A DNA stretch of 64,000 nucleotides, from positions 1 through 64,000 of the forward strand of contig JASBVO010000012.1 in NCBI GenBank assembly GCA_029961105.1, written 5' to 3'. Shown here one piece after another: positions 31,365 to 42,790 of the stretch. The stretch's first letter is position 1. Each line of letters begins with the position of its first letter. This DNA is from Micrococcus sp. GTDB lineage: Bacteria; Actinomycetota; Actinomycetes; Actinomycetales; Micrococcaceae. The position numbers and the translations under genes were made by a program. The notes beneath the pieces are model-generated. The model ran no database searches, was not told the DNA's origin, and worked only from the letters and a program-made list of their open reading frames with translations.

Positions 31365-32716
31365 CGGGCCTCCCGGGCTACGTGGCTGTCGGTCTGGTGG
31401 TCCTGGGCGTCCGCCACCGGCACGAGGTCGGTGCCCGGCCGGCGTCGGGGCCCGGCGGTGTCGCGCACGAGGAGTCGGGCGACGCGGTTGCGCCGCCCCT
31501 CGAGGGACTCGGCGGTCAGCTCGATGCCCTGCACGGTCACGTGCGAGCCCTGGATCGGGACCCGGCCGAGGGTCTTGGCGAGCAGTCCGCCGACGGTGTC
31601 GATGTCGTCCTCGTCGTCCAGGTCCACGCCGAACATCTCGGCGAAGTCGTCGATGCCCATCCGGGCGTCCACCCGGAACGTGCCGTCCTCGAGGGGTTCG
31701 ACCTCCGGCCGGTCCTGGCGGTCGTACTCGTCCGAGATCTCCCCGACGATCTCCTCGATGAGGTCCTCGAGGGTGACCAGCCCCGCCGTGCCGCCGTACT
31801 CGTCGACCACGATGGCCACGTGCGTGGACTCGCGCTGCAGTTCCGGCAGCAGTGCGGAGACCTGCTTGGACTCCGGCACGAAGCGGACGTCCCGGGCCAC
31901 GGGATCGACCGGAGCGGTCCGGTCCATCTCGCCCTCCGGGCCACCGCGGTGCAGGGCGCGGGCCACGTCCTTGAGGTACACCATCCCGGAGACCTCATCT
32001 GCATTGTCCCCGATCAGCGGGATGCGGGAGCAGCCCGAGCGCAGGAAGAGGTTCATCGCGTCCTCCAGGGAGGTCCCGGTCTCCATGGTCACGATGTCGG
32101 TGCGCGGGACCATGACCGCGCGCACGAGCGTGTCCCCCATGTCGAACACCGACTGGATGAGTTCGGCCTCGGAGTCCTCGAGCACGTCGGCGTCGTTGGC
32201 GCGGGCCACGAACTCCCGGAAGTGCCGTTCCTCGATCTCCGCGGCCTCCTCCTCCTCGTCCTCCGACCGGGGCCCGGGCGCGGCGAACCGGGCCGGCAGG
32301 GGCCCGAGCAGGACGGTGAGGAACCGGACGAGGCCGGCGGTGCGCTGCGCGGCGGCCACCTCATGCCGCGTGCCCACCTGGCGCGGGGAGAGCACCACCA
32401 AGAGCAGCGCCACCAGGCCCATCAGGACCGTGGAGACCAGCGCGGTGATCCACACGATCCCGATCAGCGAGTGGATGAACAGGGTGCCGGCCACCGCCGC
32501 GGTGGACTCGGCGAACAGGCGCCAGAAACGCAGGGCGTGCAGGTGCTCGGGCAGCCGTGCCATCACGGTCAGGATGGGGCTGCGCGGGCGCCGCAGCGCG
32601 ATGCCCTCGGCCTCCTTGCGGGACAGGTAGCCCAGGGAGGTCTCGGCCACGGCCAGCGTCCAGGTCAGGAACAGCAGCAGTGCCAGCAGCAGCGCCAGCA
32701 GGAAGGTGGTCAGCAC
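31361..32716 (-). CDS. Hemolysin/CorC family CNNM-type membrane protein with CBS domains
   Basis: A 451-residue protein. It has an N-terminal DUF21/CNNM membrane domain with about four helices (residues 1-135), then a CBS pair (about 200-325) containing MVPRTDIVTM and a C-terminal CorC_HlyC domain. Relatives act in magnesium or cobalt export. The GTG at 32716 lies 3 bp after the ybeY stop, and the end overlaps era. Membership in the 30S-maturation cluster is conserved across actinobacteria. Confidence 0.9.
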   Translation of the reverse strand: MLTTFLLALLLALLLFLTWTLAVAETSLGYLSRKEAEGIALRRPRSPILTVMARLPEHLHALRFWRLFAESTAAVAGTLFIHSLIGIVWITALVSTVLMGLVALLLVVLSPRQVGTRHEVAAAQRTAGLVRFLTVLLGPLPARFAAPGPRSEDEEEEAAEIEERHFREFVARANDADVLEDSEAELIQSVFDMGDTLVRAVMVPRTDIVTMETGTSLEDAMNLFLRSGCSRIPLIGDNADEVSGMVYLKDVARALHRGGPEGEMDRTAPVDPVARDVRFVPESKQVSALLPELQRESTHVAIVVDEYGGTAGLVTLEDLIEEIVGEISDEYDRQDRPEVEPLEDGTFRVDARMGIDDFAEMFGVDLDDEDDIDTVGGLLAKTLGRVPIQGSHVTVQGIELTAESLEGRRNRVARLLVRDTAGPRRRPGTDLVPVADAQDHQTDSHVAREAR

Positions 32717-32719
32717 CGC

Positions 32720-33182
32720 TCAGTCCTCGGTGGGATCCGGCGCCGGGCGGCCCAGGTAGTCACCGAGCAGCTGGGCCTGCAGTCCGAACATCTCGGAACG
32801 CTCCTCCGGATCCTCGTGGTCGAAGCCGAGCAGGTGCAGGATGCCGTGGGTCAGCAGCAGCAGGACCTCGTCCGAGGTCGAGTGCCCGCCCCGGGCGGCT
32901 TGCGCCGCCGCGACCTGGGGGCAGATGACCACGTCACCGAGCAGCCCCTCGGCGCTGGGCGCCTGGGGGGTGCCCGGGCGCAGCTCGTCCATGGGGAAGC
33001 TCATCACGTCCGTGGCCCCGGGCAGGTCCATCCACTCCAGGTGCAGCTGCTCCATGGCGGCCTCGTCCACGCAGATCACCGACAGCTCGGCCCCGGGGTG
33101 CACGTGCAGCGCGGCCAGCACGGACCGCGCCAGTCCCAGCAGCGCCTCCTCGTCCACGGCGACGCCGGACTCATTGACGACC

Positions 33183-33193
<11 letters not shown>
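32720..33193 (-). CDS. ybeY: Endoribonuclease YbeY (16S rRNA maturation)
   Basis: A 157-residue metalloprotein with the zinc motif HGILHLLGFDH near the C-terminus. The start is the ATG at 33193 (MAVEVVNESG); the longer frame reads through the phoH 3' end. Its first codons overlap the phoH stop by 11 bp. It processes 16S rRNA and helps quality control of 70S ribosomes. Confidence 0.94.
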
Positions 33194-34181
<988 letters not shown>

Positions 34182-34227
34182 GGCGGGTGGTTCAGCTCCT
34201 GCTGTGGTGGGTTGCTCTGGTGGAAGT

Positions 34228-35040
34228 CTACGACCGCGACCCGAAACGTCCCAGCAGTTGCTGGATGACGGCGGTCGCCGCCGGCCCCGCGGTGGAGGAG
34301 CGCAGGACGTTGCGCCCCAGCAGCACGGGGACGGCGCCGGCCTCGCTCAGCGCCTCGAGTTCGGCCGGGCTGATCCCGCCTTCGGGACCGACGACCATCA
34401 CGATCCGGTCCACGGCGCCGCCGTGCCCCGGGCCGCCGGCGGACTCGTCCACCGCCCCGGCCACCACCTCGCCGAGGGAGGCCTGGGCCTGCTCATGGAG
34501 CACGAGCACCAGCGCCCCCGGCCCGCAGGCCGAGGCGACCCCGACGCCGTCGAGCACCTCTCGGACGACGGGCACCCGGGATCGCCGGGCCTGCTTCGCC
34601 GCGGCCAGCAGGGCCGCCTCCCACTTGGCCACGGCCTTGGCCGTCTTGTCGGACTTGCCGGGGCGGCCGCCCGTCCAGCGGACGATGGAGCGCTCGGCCT
34701 GCCAGGGGTGGACCGCGTCCAGCCCGAGCTCGGTGCCGGCCTGGATGGCCATCAGGTCACGGTCGCCCTTGGCCAGGGCCTGCACGAGGACCAGTTCCGG
34801 ACGGGACGCCGGCTCGTCCGTGACAGACTCGGCCCGGGCATCCAGCCGGTCCGGGGCGGCGGTGATGACAGTCGCGGTGACGCGGCGTCCGGTGCCGTCG
34901 GCCACGTCGAGTGGCTCCCCCGGGGCCAGGCGCATGGACTGGGCGGCGTGCCGGGCCTCGGCGCCGGTGAGGACGACGGCGTCACCGGGCCCGGTGGAGG
35001 CCAGCGAACCGGCGTCGACGTAGAAGAGCGGGTTGCTCAC
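34228..35040 (-). CDS. rsmE: 16S rRNA (uracil1498-N3)-methyltransferase
   Basis: A 270-residue SPOUT methyltransferase. An N-terminal PUA-like domain (NPLFYVDAGSLAS ... LTGAEARHAAQSMRL) leads into the knotted C-terminal domain with MVVGPEGGISPAELEAL and NVLRSSTAGPAA, which bind S-adenosylmethionine. GTG start at 35040, 10 bp after dnaJ. Confidence 0.94.
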   Translation of the reverse strand: MSNPLFYVDAGSLASTGPGDAVVLTGAEARHAAQSMRLAPGEPLDVADGTGRRVTATVITAAPDRLDARAESVTDEPASRPELVLVQALAKGDRDLMAIQAGTELGLDAVHPWQAERSIVRWTGGRPGKSDKTAKAVAKWEAALLAAAKQARRSRVPVVREVLDGVGVASACGPGALVLVLHEQAQASLGEVVAGAVDESAGGPGHGGAVDRIVMVVGPEGGISPAELEALSEAGAVPVLLGRNVLRSSTAGPAATAVIQQLLGRFGSRS

Positions 35041-35050
35041 GGGCGCGCGC

Positions 35051-36196
35051 TCACAGGTTCTTGAGGTTGTCCCGCAGCTTGGAGAACAGGCCGCGGTGTT
35101 CGGTGGTGCCGTGCACCGTCTCCTCGCCGCGCGCCACGGCGAGCTCCTCGAGCAGGCGCCGCTGCTCGTCGTCGAGCCGGGTGGGGGTCTCCACGCGCAG
35201 GGTGACCTTCAGGTCACCGCGCCCCGAGCCGCGCAGCCGGCCGACGCCCAGGTCCTTGAGCACCTGGACCTCACCGGACTGGGCGCCCGCCCGGACCGGG
35301 ACCTCCTGCTCGCCGTCGAAGGTGTCCAGCGTCAGCGTAGTGCCCAGCGCGGCGGCCGTCATCGGCACGGACATGGTCGCCAGCAGGTCATCACCGTCGC
35401 GGACGAACACATCGTGCGGGCGGACGTCGATCTCCACGTACAGGTCACCGTTGGGACCACCGCCCGGACCCGCCTCGCCGCGGCCGGCCAGCTGGATGCG
35501 GGTGCCGGTGGCCACGCCGGCGGGGATCTTGATGGTCAGGGAGGTGCGGTCGCGCACCCGGCCCTGGCCGGAGCACTCGCGGCAGGGGTCCGGGATGACG
35601 GTTCCGTAGCCCTGGCACGCCGAGCAGGTCTCCGCGGCCATCACCGTGCCCAGGATGGAGCGGACCGGACGGCGCACCGCGCCCTGGCCGTGGCAGATGG
35701 TGCAGGTCTCCGGGTGGGTGCCCGGCTGGCAGCAGGAGCCGTTGCACTCCGGGCAGACCACGGCCGTGTCCACCTCGATGGTCTTGTCCACGCCGAAGAC
35801 GGCGTCCACCAGGTCGATCCGCGCGGTGATCAGCGCGTCCTGGCCACGGCGGGACCTGCTCGCCGGGCCGCGCCCGCCGCCGCCCATGCCGCCGCCCATG
35901 CCACCGCCGCCGCCGAAGAAGGTCTCGAAGATGTCCTGGAACCCGCCGAAGTCGCCGCCGCCGAACCCGCCCATCCCGCCGGTGCCGTTCTCGTGGCCGG
36001 TGGCGTCGTAGTTGCGCCGCTTGCCCTCGTCCGAGAGCACCTCGTAGGCCCGGGTGACCTCCTTGAACCGGTCACCGGCCTCCGGGGCGGGGTTGACGTC
36101 GGGATGGAGCTTGCGGGCCAGCTTCCGGTAGGCGCGCTTGATCTCCTCGGCAGAGGCATCACGGCTGACGCCGAGGACCTCGTAGTGGTCTGCCAC
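35051..36196 (-). CDS. dnaJ: Molecular chaperone DnaJ
   Basis: A 381-residue type I J-protein: J domain with HPD (31-33), Gly/Phe-rich linker full of GGMGGG repeats, four CxxCxGxG zinc repeats (about 145-205) and a C-terminal substrate-binding domain. It follows hrcA by 58 bp, the arrangement of the dnaJ2 copy in actinobacteria. It is likely regulated by HrcA through the upstream CIRCE-like site. Confidence 0.96.
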   Translation of the reverse strand: MADHYEVLGVSRDASAEEIKRAYRKLARKLHPDVNPAPEAGDRFKEVTRAYEVLSDEGKRRNYDATGHENGTGGMGGFGGGDFGGFQDIFETFFGGGGGMGGGMGGGGRGPASRSRRGQDALITARIDLVDAVFGVDKTIEVDTAVVCPECNGSCCQPGTHPETCTICHGQGAVRRPVRSILGTVMAAETCSACQGYGTVIPDPCRECSGQGRVRDRTSLTIKIPAGVATGTRIQLAGRGEAGPGGGPNGDLYVEIDVRPHDVFVRDGDDLLATMSVPMTAAALGTTLTLDTFDGEQEVPVRAGAQSGEVQVLKDLGVGRLRGSGRGDLKVTLRVETPTRLDDEQRRLLEELAVARGEETVHGTTEHRGLFSKLRDNLKNL

Positions 36197-36254
36197 GGTG
36201 TGGGGTGTTCCTTCCGGACGGGGTTCGGGTTCAGGTCTGCTGCGTCCCGGTGGG

Positions 36255-37268
36255 CTACTGGGACAGGATCCTGGACAGGTAGCGGGCGATGGCGCGGACC
36301 GCGGTCATCGTCCCGGGGTAGTCCATGCGGGTCGGCCCGACGACCCCGAGCTTCGCGCCGGCCCCGGGACCGTAGCCGGCCGCGATGACCGAGGTCTCGG
36401 CCAGGGATCCGGTGTTCTCCGAGCCGATGCGCACGCTCAGGCCCCGCACATCCTGCTCCATCTCGGTGAGCAGGCGCAACAGCACGACCTGTTCCTCGAG
36501 GGCCTCCAGGATCGGGCCGATCGAGTAGGGGAAGTCCCCCGGGGACCGGGCCAGGTTGGCGGTCCCGGCCATGATGATGCGGTCCTCCCGCCGGGCAGCG
36601 AGCAGTTGGTCCAGCTGTCCGGCCAGGACGGTGGCCAGCTCCCGGTCCTCCTCCGGCACGGCGACCATGGCGGCGCGCAGTCCGTCCGCCGCCTGCACCG
36701 GCGTGAGCCCGTCCAGGTGACGCAGGAACAACTGCTTGAGCACGTTCAGGGAGGTCTCGGAGACGTCCTGCTCGGTGGTGACCGCGCGCTGGTCCACCTG
36801 GCCGGCGGAGAAGATCACCACCGCCAGGACGCGGCGGGGGGCCAGGGACACGAACTCCAGGTGCCGCACGGTCGAGGAGTCCAGGTGCGGGTACTGCAGC
36901 ACGGCCACCTGGTGGGTCAGCTGGGAGAGCAGCCGGACGGTGCGGGACATCATCTCGTGGAAGTCGTCCGTGGACTCCAGCAGGGTCTGCACGGCCCGGC
37001 GCTCGGCGGCCGAGAGCGGCTTGACCTCCGAGATCTGGTCCACGAAGACGCGGTAGCCCTTGTCCGTGGGGATGCGTCCGGCCGAGGTGTGCGGGGCCAC
37101 GATCAGCCCCTCCTCCTCCAGGGCGGCCATGTCATTGCGCACGGTCGCCGAGGACACCCCCAGCTGGTGGCGGTCCACGAGGGCCTTGGAGCCGACCGGT
37201 TCCCGCGAGGCCACGTAGTCCTCCACGATCGCCTGCAACACCTGCATACGGCGCGGCTGCTCGCTCAT
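36255..37268 (-). CDS. hrcA: Heat-inducible transcriptional repressor HrcA
   Basis: A 337-residue repressor. The N-terminal winged helix ([22 protein letters not shown]) and [20 protein letters not shown] precede the GAF-like dimer domain. It represses class I heat-shock genes by binding CIRCE. The ATG at 37268 gives the family N-terminus; the longer frame to 37319 reads through the operator. A CIRCE-like site lies 31 bp upstream, so the gene is probably autoregulated. Confidence 0.95.
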   Translation of the reverse strand: MSEQPRRMQVLQAIVEDYVASREPVGSKALVDRHQLGVSSATVRNDMAALEEEGLIVAPHTSAGRIPTDKGYRVFVDQISEVKPLSAAERRAVQTLLESTDDFHEMMSRTVRLLSQLTHQVAVLQYPHLDSSTVRHLEFVSLAPRRVLAVVIFSAGQVDQRAVTTEQDVSETSLNVLKQLFLRHLDGLTPVQAADGLRAAMVAVPEEDRELATVLAGQLDQLLAARREDRIIMAGTANLARSPGDFPYSIGPILEALEEQVVLLRLLTEMEQDVRGLSVRIGSENTGSLAETSVIAAGYGPGAGAKLGVVGPTRMDYPGTMTAVRAIARYLSRILSQ

Positions 37269-37299
37269 CTCACCCTCCCGTCGTCGGTCAGTCGTGCAC

Positions 37300-37326
37300 T
37301 TAGCACTCGTCGAGTTCAAGTGCCAA
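37300..37326. promoter_or_regulatory. CIRCE-like operator upstream of hrcA
   Basis: TTAGCACTC, a 9-base spacer and AAGTGCCAA match the CIRCE consensus (TTAGCACTC-N9-GAGTGCTAA) in the whole first arm, the spacer length and 7 of 9 bases of the second arm. It overlaps a possible hrcA promoter on the minus strand. Confidence 0.8.
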
Positions 37327-37457
37327 GTCTAATACCTCTGTCCAGTCCGCTCGCTGCCCCGTCCGCCCCCGTCCCCGTCCGTCCCCGTCCGCCCTGTTCA
37401 CTCACGACGCGAGCCGCTCCCGGAGTTGACCCGCCCTGCTTGCTAGCGTCGGGGCCC

Positions 37458-38342
37458 ATGGAATGGAACAGCTGGGGACCCGGCACCCTGGACGGCGGCT
37501 TCCGCCCGGCGGCCCGCGCCGTGCCGGAGGTCCCCGCGGACCGCGGCATGGTCCTGGAGGACGCCGGGACCGGGTTCACCGGAGCGGTGCTGCGGGTCGA
37601 GAAGTCCGGCGGGGTGCACCTGGTGGTGCTGGAGGACCGGAGGGGCCGGACCAAGTCCTTCCCCCTGGGCTTCGGGTTCCTCGTCGACGGCGCCCCCGTC
37701 CAGGTGGTGCCCCCGGCGCCGGCCGCGGCGGGCCGCCCGCTCGGGGTGACGGGCAAGGCCCTGCCGGCCCGGACGGCGTCGGGATCGGTCCGGGTGGCCA
37801 ACGCCCGGGCCCGCACCGCGCGCGCCTCCCGCATCTGGGTGGAGGGCCTGCACGACGCCGAGCTGGTGGAGAAGGTGTGGGGCGAGGACCTGAGGCTGGA
37901 GGGGATCGTCGTGGAGCCGCTGCACGGCGTGGACGACCTCGCCGGCGCGATCGCCGACTTCTCCCCCGGGCCCCAGCGCCGGCTCGGGATCCTCGTGGAC
38001 CACCTGGTGTCCGGGTCCAAGGAGGAGCGGATCGCCGTGGAGGCGATGCGGGTCCCCGGGGCACGCGGCAACGTGCTGATCGTGGGCCACCCCTACGTGG
38101 ACGTGTGGCAGGTCATCAAGCCCGCCGTGCTGGGCATCCAGGCCTGGCCGGTGGTGCCGAAGGGCCAGGACTGGAAGACCGGGATCCTGAAGGGCCTGGG
38201 CTGGCCCCACCGGACGAAGGAGGACGTCGGGCTCGGCTGGAAGCGGCTGCTGTCGAGGGTGCGCACCTATGCGGACCTCGAGCCCGCGCTGCTGGGCCGT
38301 GTCGAGGAGGTCATCGACTTCCTGACCGCGCCCGGACAGTAG
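37458..38342 (+). CDS. DUF3097 family protein
   Basis: A 294-residue actinobacterial protein with the conserved blocks IWVEGLHDAELVEKVWGEDLR, GILVDHLVSGSKE and WPVVPKGQDWKTGI. The middle block resembles a TOPRIM-like nucleic-acid enzyme fold, but no activity is established. The ATG at 37458 is preceded by a C/G-rich stretch with short GTCCCC repeats (37360-37395). Divergent from hrcA. Confidence 0.85.
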   Translation: MEWNSWGPGTLDGGFRPAARAVPEVPADRGMVLEDAGTGFTGAVLRVEKSGGVHLVVLEDRRGRTKSFPLGFGFLVDGAPVQVVPPAPAAAGRPLGVTGKALPARTASGSVRVANARARTARASRIWVEGLHDAELVEKVWGEDLRLEGIVVEPLHGVDDLAGAIADFSPGPQRRLGILVDHLVSGSKEERIAVEAMRVPGARGNVLIVGHPYVDVWQVIKPAVLGIQAWPVVPKGQDWKTGILKGLGWPHRTKEDVGLGWKRLLSRVRTYADLEPALLGRVEEVIDFLTAPGQ

Positions 38343-38412
38343 GTCCGCGTAGACTGACAGACGGAGTACCGAGCAGTACCCGCAGTACCACCAGACCGAG
38401 AGGCAGAAGGAC

Positions 38413-38844
38413 GTGTCACAGCAGCAGCACCACAGCGCGCCCCGCCAGCGTCCCGCCGCCGCGCCCCGGCGCGATCAGCACCTGCAGGGCTCCCCGGCCC
38501 AGGCCGAGCCGCTCACCCCGGCCCAGGACCGGCAGTGGGCCACCCTCGCGCACTTCGGCGGCATCCTCGGGTTCGTCCCCTCACTCGTGATCTACCTCGT
38601 CTTCCGCCACCGCGGCCCGTTCACCGCCCAGGAGGCCAAGGAGGCGCTGAACTTCACGTTGCCGCCCACGGTGCTGGCGATCCTGGCGAACCTGCTGGCG
38701 CTGATCCCCGTGGTCGGCGGCGTCTTCGGCATCGTCGCGATGCTCATCTGGCTGTTCATGACCATCTCCGGACTGGCCGCGGGCATCCAGTGCAACAAGG
38801 GCCGCCCGTACCGTTACCCGCTGAACCTGCGCCTGATCCAGTAG
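38413..38844 (+). CDS. DUF4870 small membrane protein
   Basis: A 143-residue protein. A Gln/Pro/Arg-rich cytoplasmic N-terminus of about 45 residues is followed by three helices and the family sequence AHFGGILGFVPSLVIYLVFR and FTAQEAKEALNF. GTG start at 38413 with an AGAAGGA site in front. Function unknown. Confidence 0.88.
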   Translation: MSQQQHHSAPRQRPAAAPRRDQHLQGSPAQAEPLTPAQDRQWATLAHFGGILGFVPSLVIYLVFRHRGPFTAQEAKEALNFTLPPTVLAILANLLALIPVVGGVFGIVAMLIWLFMTISGLAAGIQCNKGRPYRYPLNLRLIQ

Positions 38845-38853
38845 CCGGCGGGC

Positions 38854-40134
38854 TCAGAACCCCGCCAGCCGCCGCACGATCGCGTCGTCCAGCAGGCGGC
38901 CCTGCAGCGTCGGCACGATGCGGCCGGCCAGCGCGGCCCGGCCGTCGAGCAGCCCCTCGGCGATCATCCCCGCGATCTCGCGCCTGGCCTGCGTGCCGCC
39001 GTCGGGCGCCGCGTCCAGGGCGGTGGTCTCCAGGCCCTCCGCGAGGCGGACGCCGAGCATGACGCGCTCGAGGAACCGGGCCTCGGCGTCGGGCTCCTCC
39101 CGTCCCACGGAGGGCGACACGCCGGTGGCCAGGCGCTGGGCGTAGGCGGCCGGGTGCTTGGCGTTCCAGAACCGGACGCCGGCCACGTGCGAATGGGCGC
39201 CGGGACCGGCACCCCACCAGTCCTGGTCGCGCCAGTACGCCATGTTGTGGCGGGCGCGGTGGATGCCCTCGCCCTCGGGGTCCAGGGCCCAGTTGGAGAT
39301 CTCGTACCACCGGTAGCCGGCCGCAGCCAGCAGGCGCTCGGCCAGCAGGTACTTGTCCGCCTGGTCGTCGGGGTCGACGTCGGCCTGCGCGCCGCGCTTG
39401 ACCGCGGACCCGAACTTGGTGCCCTCCTCCACGATCAGGGAGTACGCCGAGATGTGGTCCGGCCGCAGCGCGAGGGCGGTCTCGAGGGTGGTCCGCCAGT
39501 CGTCCAGCGACTCCCCCGGCGTGCCGTAGATCAGGTCCAGGGACACCTCCAGGCCGGCGTCGCGCGCCCACCCGACGGCGGCCGGCACGTTCTCCGGGCG
39601 GTGCGTCCGCTCGAGGGTGGCCAGCACGTGCGGCACCGCGGACTGCATGCCGAAGGACACGCGCGTGAATCCTCCCGCCGCCAGCTCGGCCAGTGATGCC
39701 GCGGTGACCGAGTCCGGGTTGGCCTCCGTGGTGACCTCGGCTCCGGGCGCGATGCCGAAGACCTCCCGGGCGCGGCCGAGGATGCCGACCAGGTCGGCGG
39801 AGGGCAGCAGCGTGGGCGTGCCCCCGCCGAAGAACACCGTCTCCAGCGGGCGCGCGGGGACATCGGAGCCGGCGAGGACCGCGGCGGCGAAGTCCAGTTC
39901 GCCGGCCACCGTGCCGGCGTAGCTGGAGCGGGACGCCCCCGGGCCGAGGTCCTGTGCGGTGTACGTGTTGAAGTCGCAGTAGCCGCAGCGGACCTCACAG
40001 AACGGCACGTGGACGTACAGGCTGAACGTCCGCGGCTCACCGGCGGACGCGGCCTCGCGCACGCGGCGTGCCACGTGCGGGGGCAACCGGCCGTCGTCGG
40101 GCGCGGGGTCACCCTGGGGAAGGATGGAAGGCAA
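38854..40134 (-). CDS. hemW: Radical SAM heme chaperone HemW
   Basis: A 426-residue radical SAM protein with the cluster motif CEVRCGYC (46-53), one residue longer than the classic coproporphyrinogen oxidase spacing, and the HemW blocks VFFGGGTPTLL and IYGTPGESLDDWR. HemW inserts heme into respiratory enzymes and is not an oxidase. It starts with TTG at 40134, with AGGAG 9 bases upstream, 18 bp after lepA. Confidence 0.93.
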   Translation of the reverse strand: MPSILPQGDPAPDDGRLPPHVARRVREAASAGEPRTFSLYVHVPFCEVRCGYCDFNTYTAQDLGPGASRSSYAGTVAGELDFAAAVLAGSDVPARPLETVFFGGGTPTLLPSADLVGILGRAREVFGIAPGAEVTTEANPDSVTAASLAELAAGGFTRVSFGMQSAVPHVLATLERTHRPENVPAAVGWARDAGLEVSLDLIYGTPGESLDDWRTTLETALALRPDHISAYSLIVEEGTKFGSAVKRGAQADVDPDDQADKYLLAERLLAAAGYRWYEISNWALDPEGEGIHRARHNMAYWRDQDWWGAGPGAHSHVAGVRFWNAKHPAAYAQRLATGVSPSVGREEPDAEARFLERVMLGVRLAEGLETTALDAAPDGGTQARREIAGMIAEGLLDGRAALAGRIVPTLQGRLLDDAIVRRLAGF

Positions 40135-40152
40135 GCGGTACGACTCCTGCGA

Positions 40153-42012
40153 CTACTTCTTGGCGCCGGACTCGGAACCGGCACCCTCGGAGGACAGGGC
40201 GGCGATGAAGGCCTCCTGGGGCACCTCCACCCGGCCGACCATCTTCATGCGCTTCTTGCCCTCCTTCTGCTTCTCCAGCAGCTTGCGCTTACGCGAGATG
40301 TCGCCGCCGTAGCACTTGGAGAGCACGTCCTTGCGGATGGCGCGGATGTTCTCGCGGGCGATGATGCGGGAGCCGATGGCGGCCTGGATCGGCACCTCGT
40401 ACTGCTGCCGGGGAATGAGCTCCTTCAGCTTGCCGGTCATCATCACGCCGTAGGAGTAGGCGTTGTCCTTGTGGGTGATGGAGCTGAAGGCGTCCACCTG
40501 TTCGCCCTGGAGCAGGATGTCCACCTTGACCAGGTCGGCGACCTGGTCCCCGTCGGCCTTCCATTCCAGCGAGGCGTATCCCTTGGTGCGGGACTTCAGC
40601 TGGTCGAAGAAGTCGAAGATGATCTCCGCCAACGGGATCCAGTAGCGGATCTCCACCCGTTCCTCGGAGAGGTAGTCCATGCCGCGCATCTGCCCACGCT
40701 TGCCCTGGCACAGCTCCATGACGGCACCGATGAACTCGGAGGGCACGATGACCGTGATGGAGGCCATCGGCTCGCGGACCTCGTTGATCTTGCCCTCGGG
40801 GAACTCGGAGGGGTTGGTCACCGTGATGACCTGGCCGTCCTCCCGGGTGACCTCGTAGACCACGTTGGGGGCGGTGGAGATCAGGTCCAGGTCGAACTCG
40901 CGCTCGAGCCGCTCGCGGATGATCTCCAGGTGCAGCAGGCCCAGGAAGCCCACGCGGAAGCCGAAGCCCAGGGCCACCGAGGTCTCCGGCTCGTAGACCA
41001 GGGCGGCGTCGTTGAGCTTGAGCTTGTCCAGGGCATCGCGCAGCACAGGGTAGTCCGAGCCGTCGATGGGGTACAGGCCGGAGAACACCATCGGCTTGGG
41101 ATCCTCATAGCCGCCGATGCGCTCCGCGGCCGGCCTGACCGCCGTGGTGACCGTGTCGCCGACCTTGGACTGGCGCACGTCCTTCACACCGGTGATCAGA
41201 TAACCCACCTCGCCCACGGCCAGGCCCTTGGAGGGGATCGGCTCAGGCGAGGACACCCCGATCTCGAGGAGCTCGTGGGTGGCCCCCGTGGACATCATGG
41301 TGATCTTCTCCCGCGGGGAGAGCCTGCCGTCCACCACGCGCACGTAGGTGACCACGCCTCGGTAGGTGTCGTAGACGGAGTCGAAGATCATGGCCCGGGC
41401 CGGGGCGTCCAGGTCCCCCACCGGGGCGGGGATCGCGGCGACGACGCGGTCCAGCAGTGCCTCCACGCCGACGCCGGTCTTTCCGGACACCCGCAGGACG
41501 TCGTCGGGATCGCAGCCGATCAGCCCGGCGATCTCCGCCGCGTACTTCTCGGGCTCGGCCGAGGGCAGGTCGATCTTGTTGAGGACCGGGATGATGGCCA
41601 GGTCGTTCTCCATGGCCAGGTACAGGTTGGCCAGGGTCTGCGCCTCGATCCCCTGCGCGGCGTCGACGAGCAGGATGGCCCCCTCGCAGGCCGCGAGGGA
41701 CCGGGAGACCTCGTAGGTGAAGTCCACGTGCCCGGGGGTGTCGATCATGTTCAGCGCGTAGTCCGTGCCCTCGACGTTCCAGGGCATGCGCACGGCCTGG
41801 GACTTGATGGTGATGCCGCGCTCGCGCTCGATGTCCATCCGGTCCAGGTACTGGGCCTTCATGTCCCGGGGCTGGACCACGCCGGTGGACTGCAGCATGC
41901 GGTCGGCCAAGGTGGACTTGCCGTGGTCGATGTGCGCGATGATGCAGAAGTTACGGATCACCGCCGGATCGGTGGCGGCGGGAACCGGGGCGTGGATCGC
42001 CATGGGCGACAC
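40153..42012 (-). CDS. lepA: Elongation factor 4 (LepA)
   Basis: A ribosome-associated GTPase with [11 protein letters not shown] (G1), DTPGHVDF (G3), NKIDLP (G4), EF-G-like domains and the LepA-specific C-terminal domain. The GTG at 42012 has AAGGAAG six bases upstream and gives 619 residues, a usual length. An ATG at 42018 is also possible, while the frame to 42195 is too long. It back-translocates or remodels stalled ribosomes. Confidence 0.95.
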   Translation of the reverse strand: MSPMAIHAPVPAATDPAVIRNFCIIAHIDHGKSTLADRMLQSTGVVQPRDMKAQYLDRMDIERERGITIKSQAVRMPWNVEGTDYALNMIDTPGHVDFTYEVSRSLAACEGAILLVDAAQGIEAQTLANLYLAMENDLAIIPVLNKIDLPSAEPEKYAAEIAGLIGCDPDDVLRVSGKTGVGVEALLDRVVAAIPAPVGDLDAPARAMIFDSVYDTYRGVVTYVRVVDGRLSPREKITMMSTGATHELLEIGVSSPEPIPSKGLAVGEVGYLITGVKDVRQSKVGDTVTTAVRPAAERIGGYEDPKPMVFSGLYPIDGSDYPVLRDALDKLKLNDAALVYEPETSVALGFGFRVGFLGLLHLEIIRERLEREFDLDLISTAPNVVYEVTREDGQVITVTNPSEFPEGKINEVREPMASITVIVPSEFIGAVMELCQGKRGQMRGMDYLSEERVEIRYWIPLAEIIFDFFDQLKSRTKGYASLEWKADGDQVADLVKVDILLQGEQVDAFSSITHKDNAYSYGVMMTGKLKELIPRQQYEVPIQAAIGSRIIARENIRAIRKDVLSKCYGGDISRKRKLLEKQKEGKKRMKMVGRVEVPQEAFIAALSSEGAGSESGAKK

Positions 42013-42390
42013 GGGCATCTTCCTTCGAACGGGGAACGTGGGCGCGCCTGGCGGGACCAGGCGGGGCTGGTCCCCCATTCTTCCATGTTTCCGGCCGCGG
42101 ATCTGCCTCGATGCGGCCTCTCCGGCTCCCCGCGGCAGGACGGCCGTGGGCAGCGCCGGGCGTCCAGCGTGCCCCGTCCCCGCGCCACCGCGCACGAGAG
42201 GTGATCCAGGAGGCGGCCCACGGGCTCTGCGACCGGAACGGGGGGCCGTGATAGATTAACCAGCTGTGTGTCCGCGCAGGTCGACGGGCACTCCCGGAAC
42301 GGCTTTCCACGGCATCCCCACGCCACTCAGTCGCCGGATCCGGGATAATCCCTCACCGACCAAAGTCAGAAGCAACAGAAAGACTCTTTC
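42013..42390. other. Divergent lepA-rpsT intergenic region
   Basis: 378 bp with no gene I can support. TAGATT at 42252-42257 is a possible rpsT -10 box with a weak upstream element, which would leave a 5' leader of about 125 bases. Long RNA leaders before rpsT are used for S20 autoregulation in other bacteria, but no specific structure is evident here. Confidence 0.4.
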
Positions 42391-42657
42391 GTGGCCAACA
42401 TCAAGTCCCAGAAGAAGCGCATCCTCACCAACGAGAAGGCTCGCCAGCGCAACGTCGCCGTGAAGTCCGAGCTGCGCACCGCCATCCGCGCCGTGGACAA
42501 GGCCGTCGCCGCCGGCGACCAGGCCGCCGCCACCTCCGCCGTCGCGCTGGCCAGCAAGAAGCTGGACAAGGCCGTCAGCAAGGGTGTCATCCACAAGAAC
42601 CAGGCTGCCAACCGCAAGTCCGGCATCGCCAAGCGCGTCGGCAAGATCAGCGCCTGA
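42391..42657 (+). CDS. rpsT: 30S ribosomal protein S20
   Basis: An 88-residue, Lys/Ala-rich protein ([20 protein letters not shown] ... GIAKRVGKI) that binds 16S rRNA early in 30S assembly. GTG start at 42391. It is convergent with holA. Confidence 0.96.
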   Translation: MANIKSQKKRILTNEKARQRNVAVKSELRTAIRAVDKAVAAGDQAAATSAVALASKKLDKAVSKGVIHKNQAANRKSGIAKRVGKISA

Positions 42658-42696
42658 CCTCAAGCGTCGCCTGCGCCCAGCGCCAGGTACACCGGG

Positions 42697-42721
42697 GCCC
42701 TCGTCCGCATCGGACGGGGGC
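42697..42721 (+). terminator. Hairpin terminator after rpsT
   Basis: 11-base arms with one G-U pair and a CAT loop lie 40 bp after the rpsT stop. A short pyrimidine stretch and GCTTTAA follow. Confidence 0.7.
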
Positions 42722-42790
42722 TCCTGCGCTTTAAGCGGCGGAGCGATTCGTGCGGTCTCGGCGCGGAGCCGAGCGGCCAGCGCCGGGCGG

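Noticed and set aside
37360-37395. Short GTCCCC/GTCCGT tandem repeats upstream of the DUF3097 gene
   Set aside because: Low-complexity C/G sequence of about 35 bp with imperfect units; no sign of a functional site.
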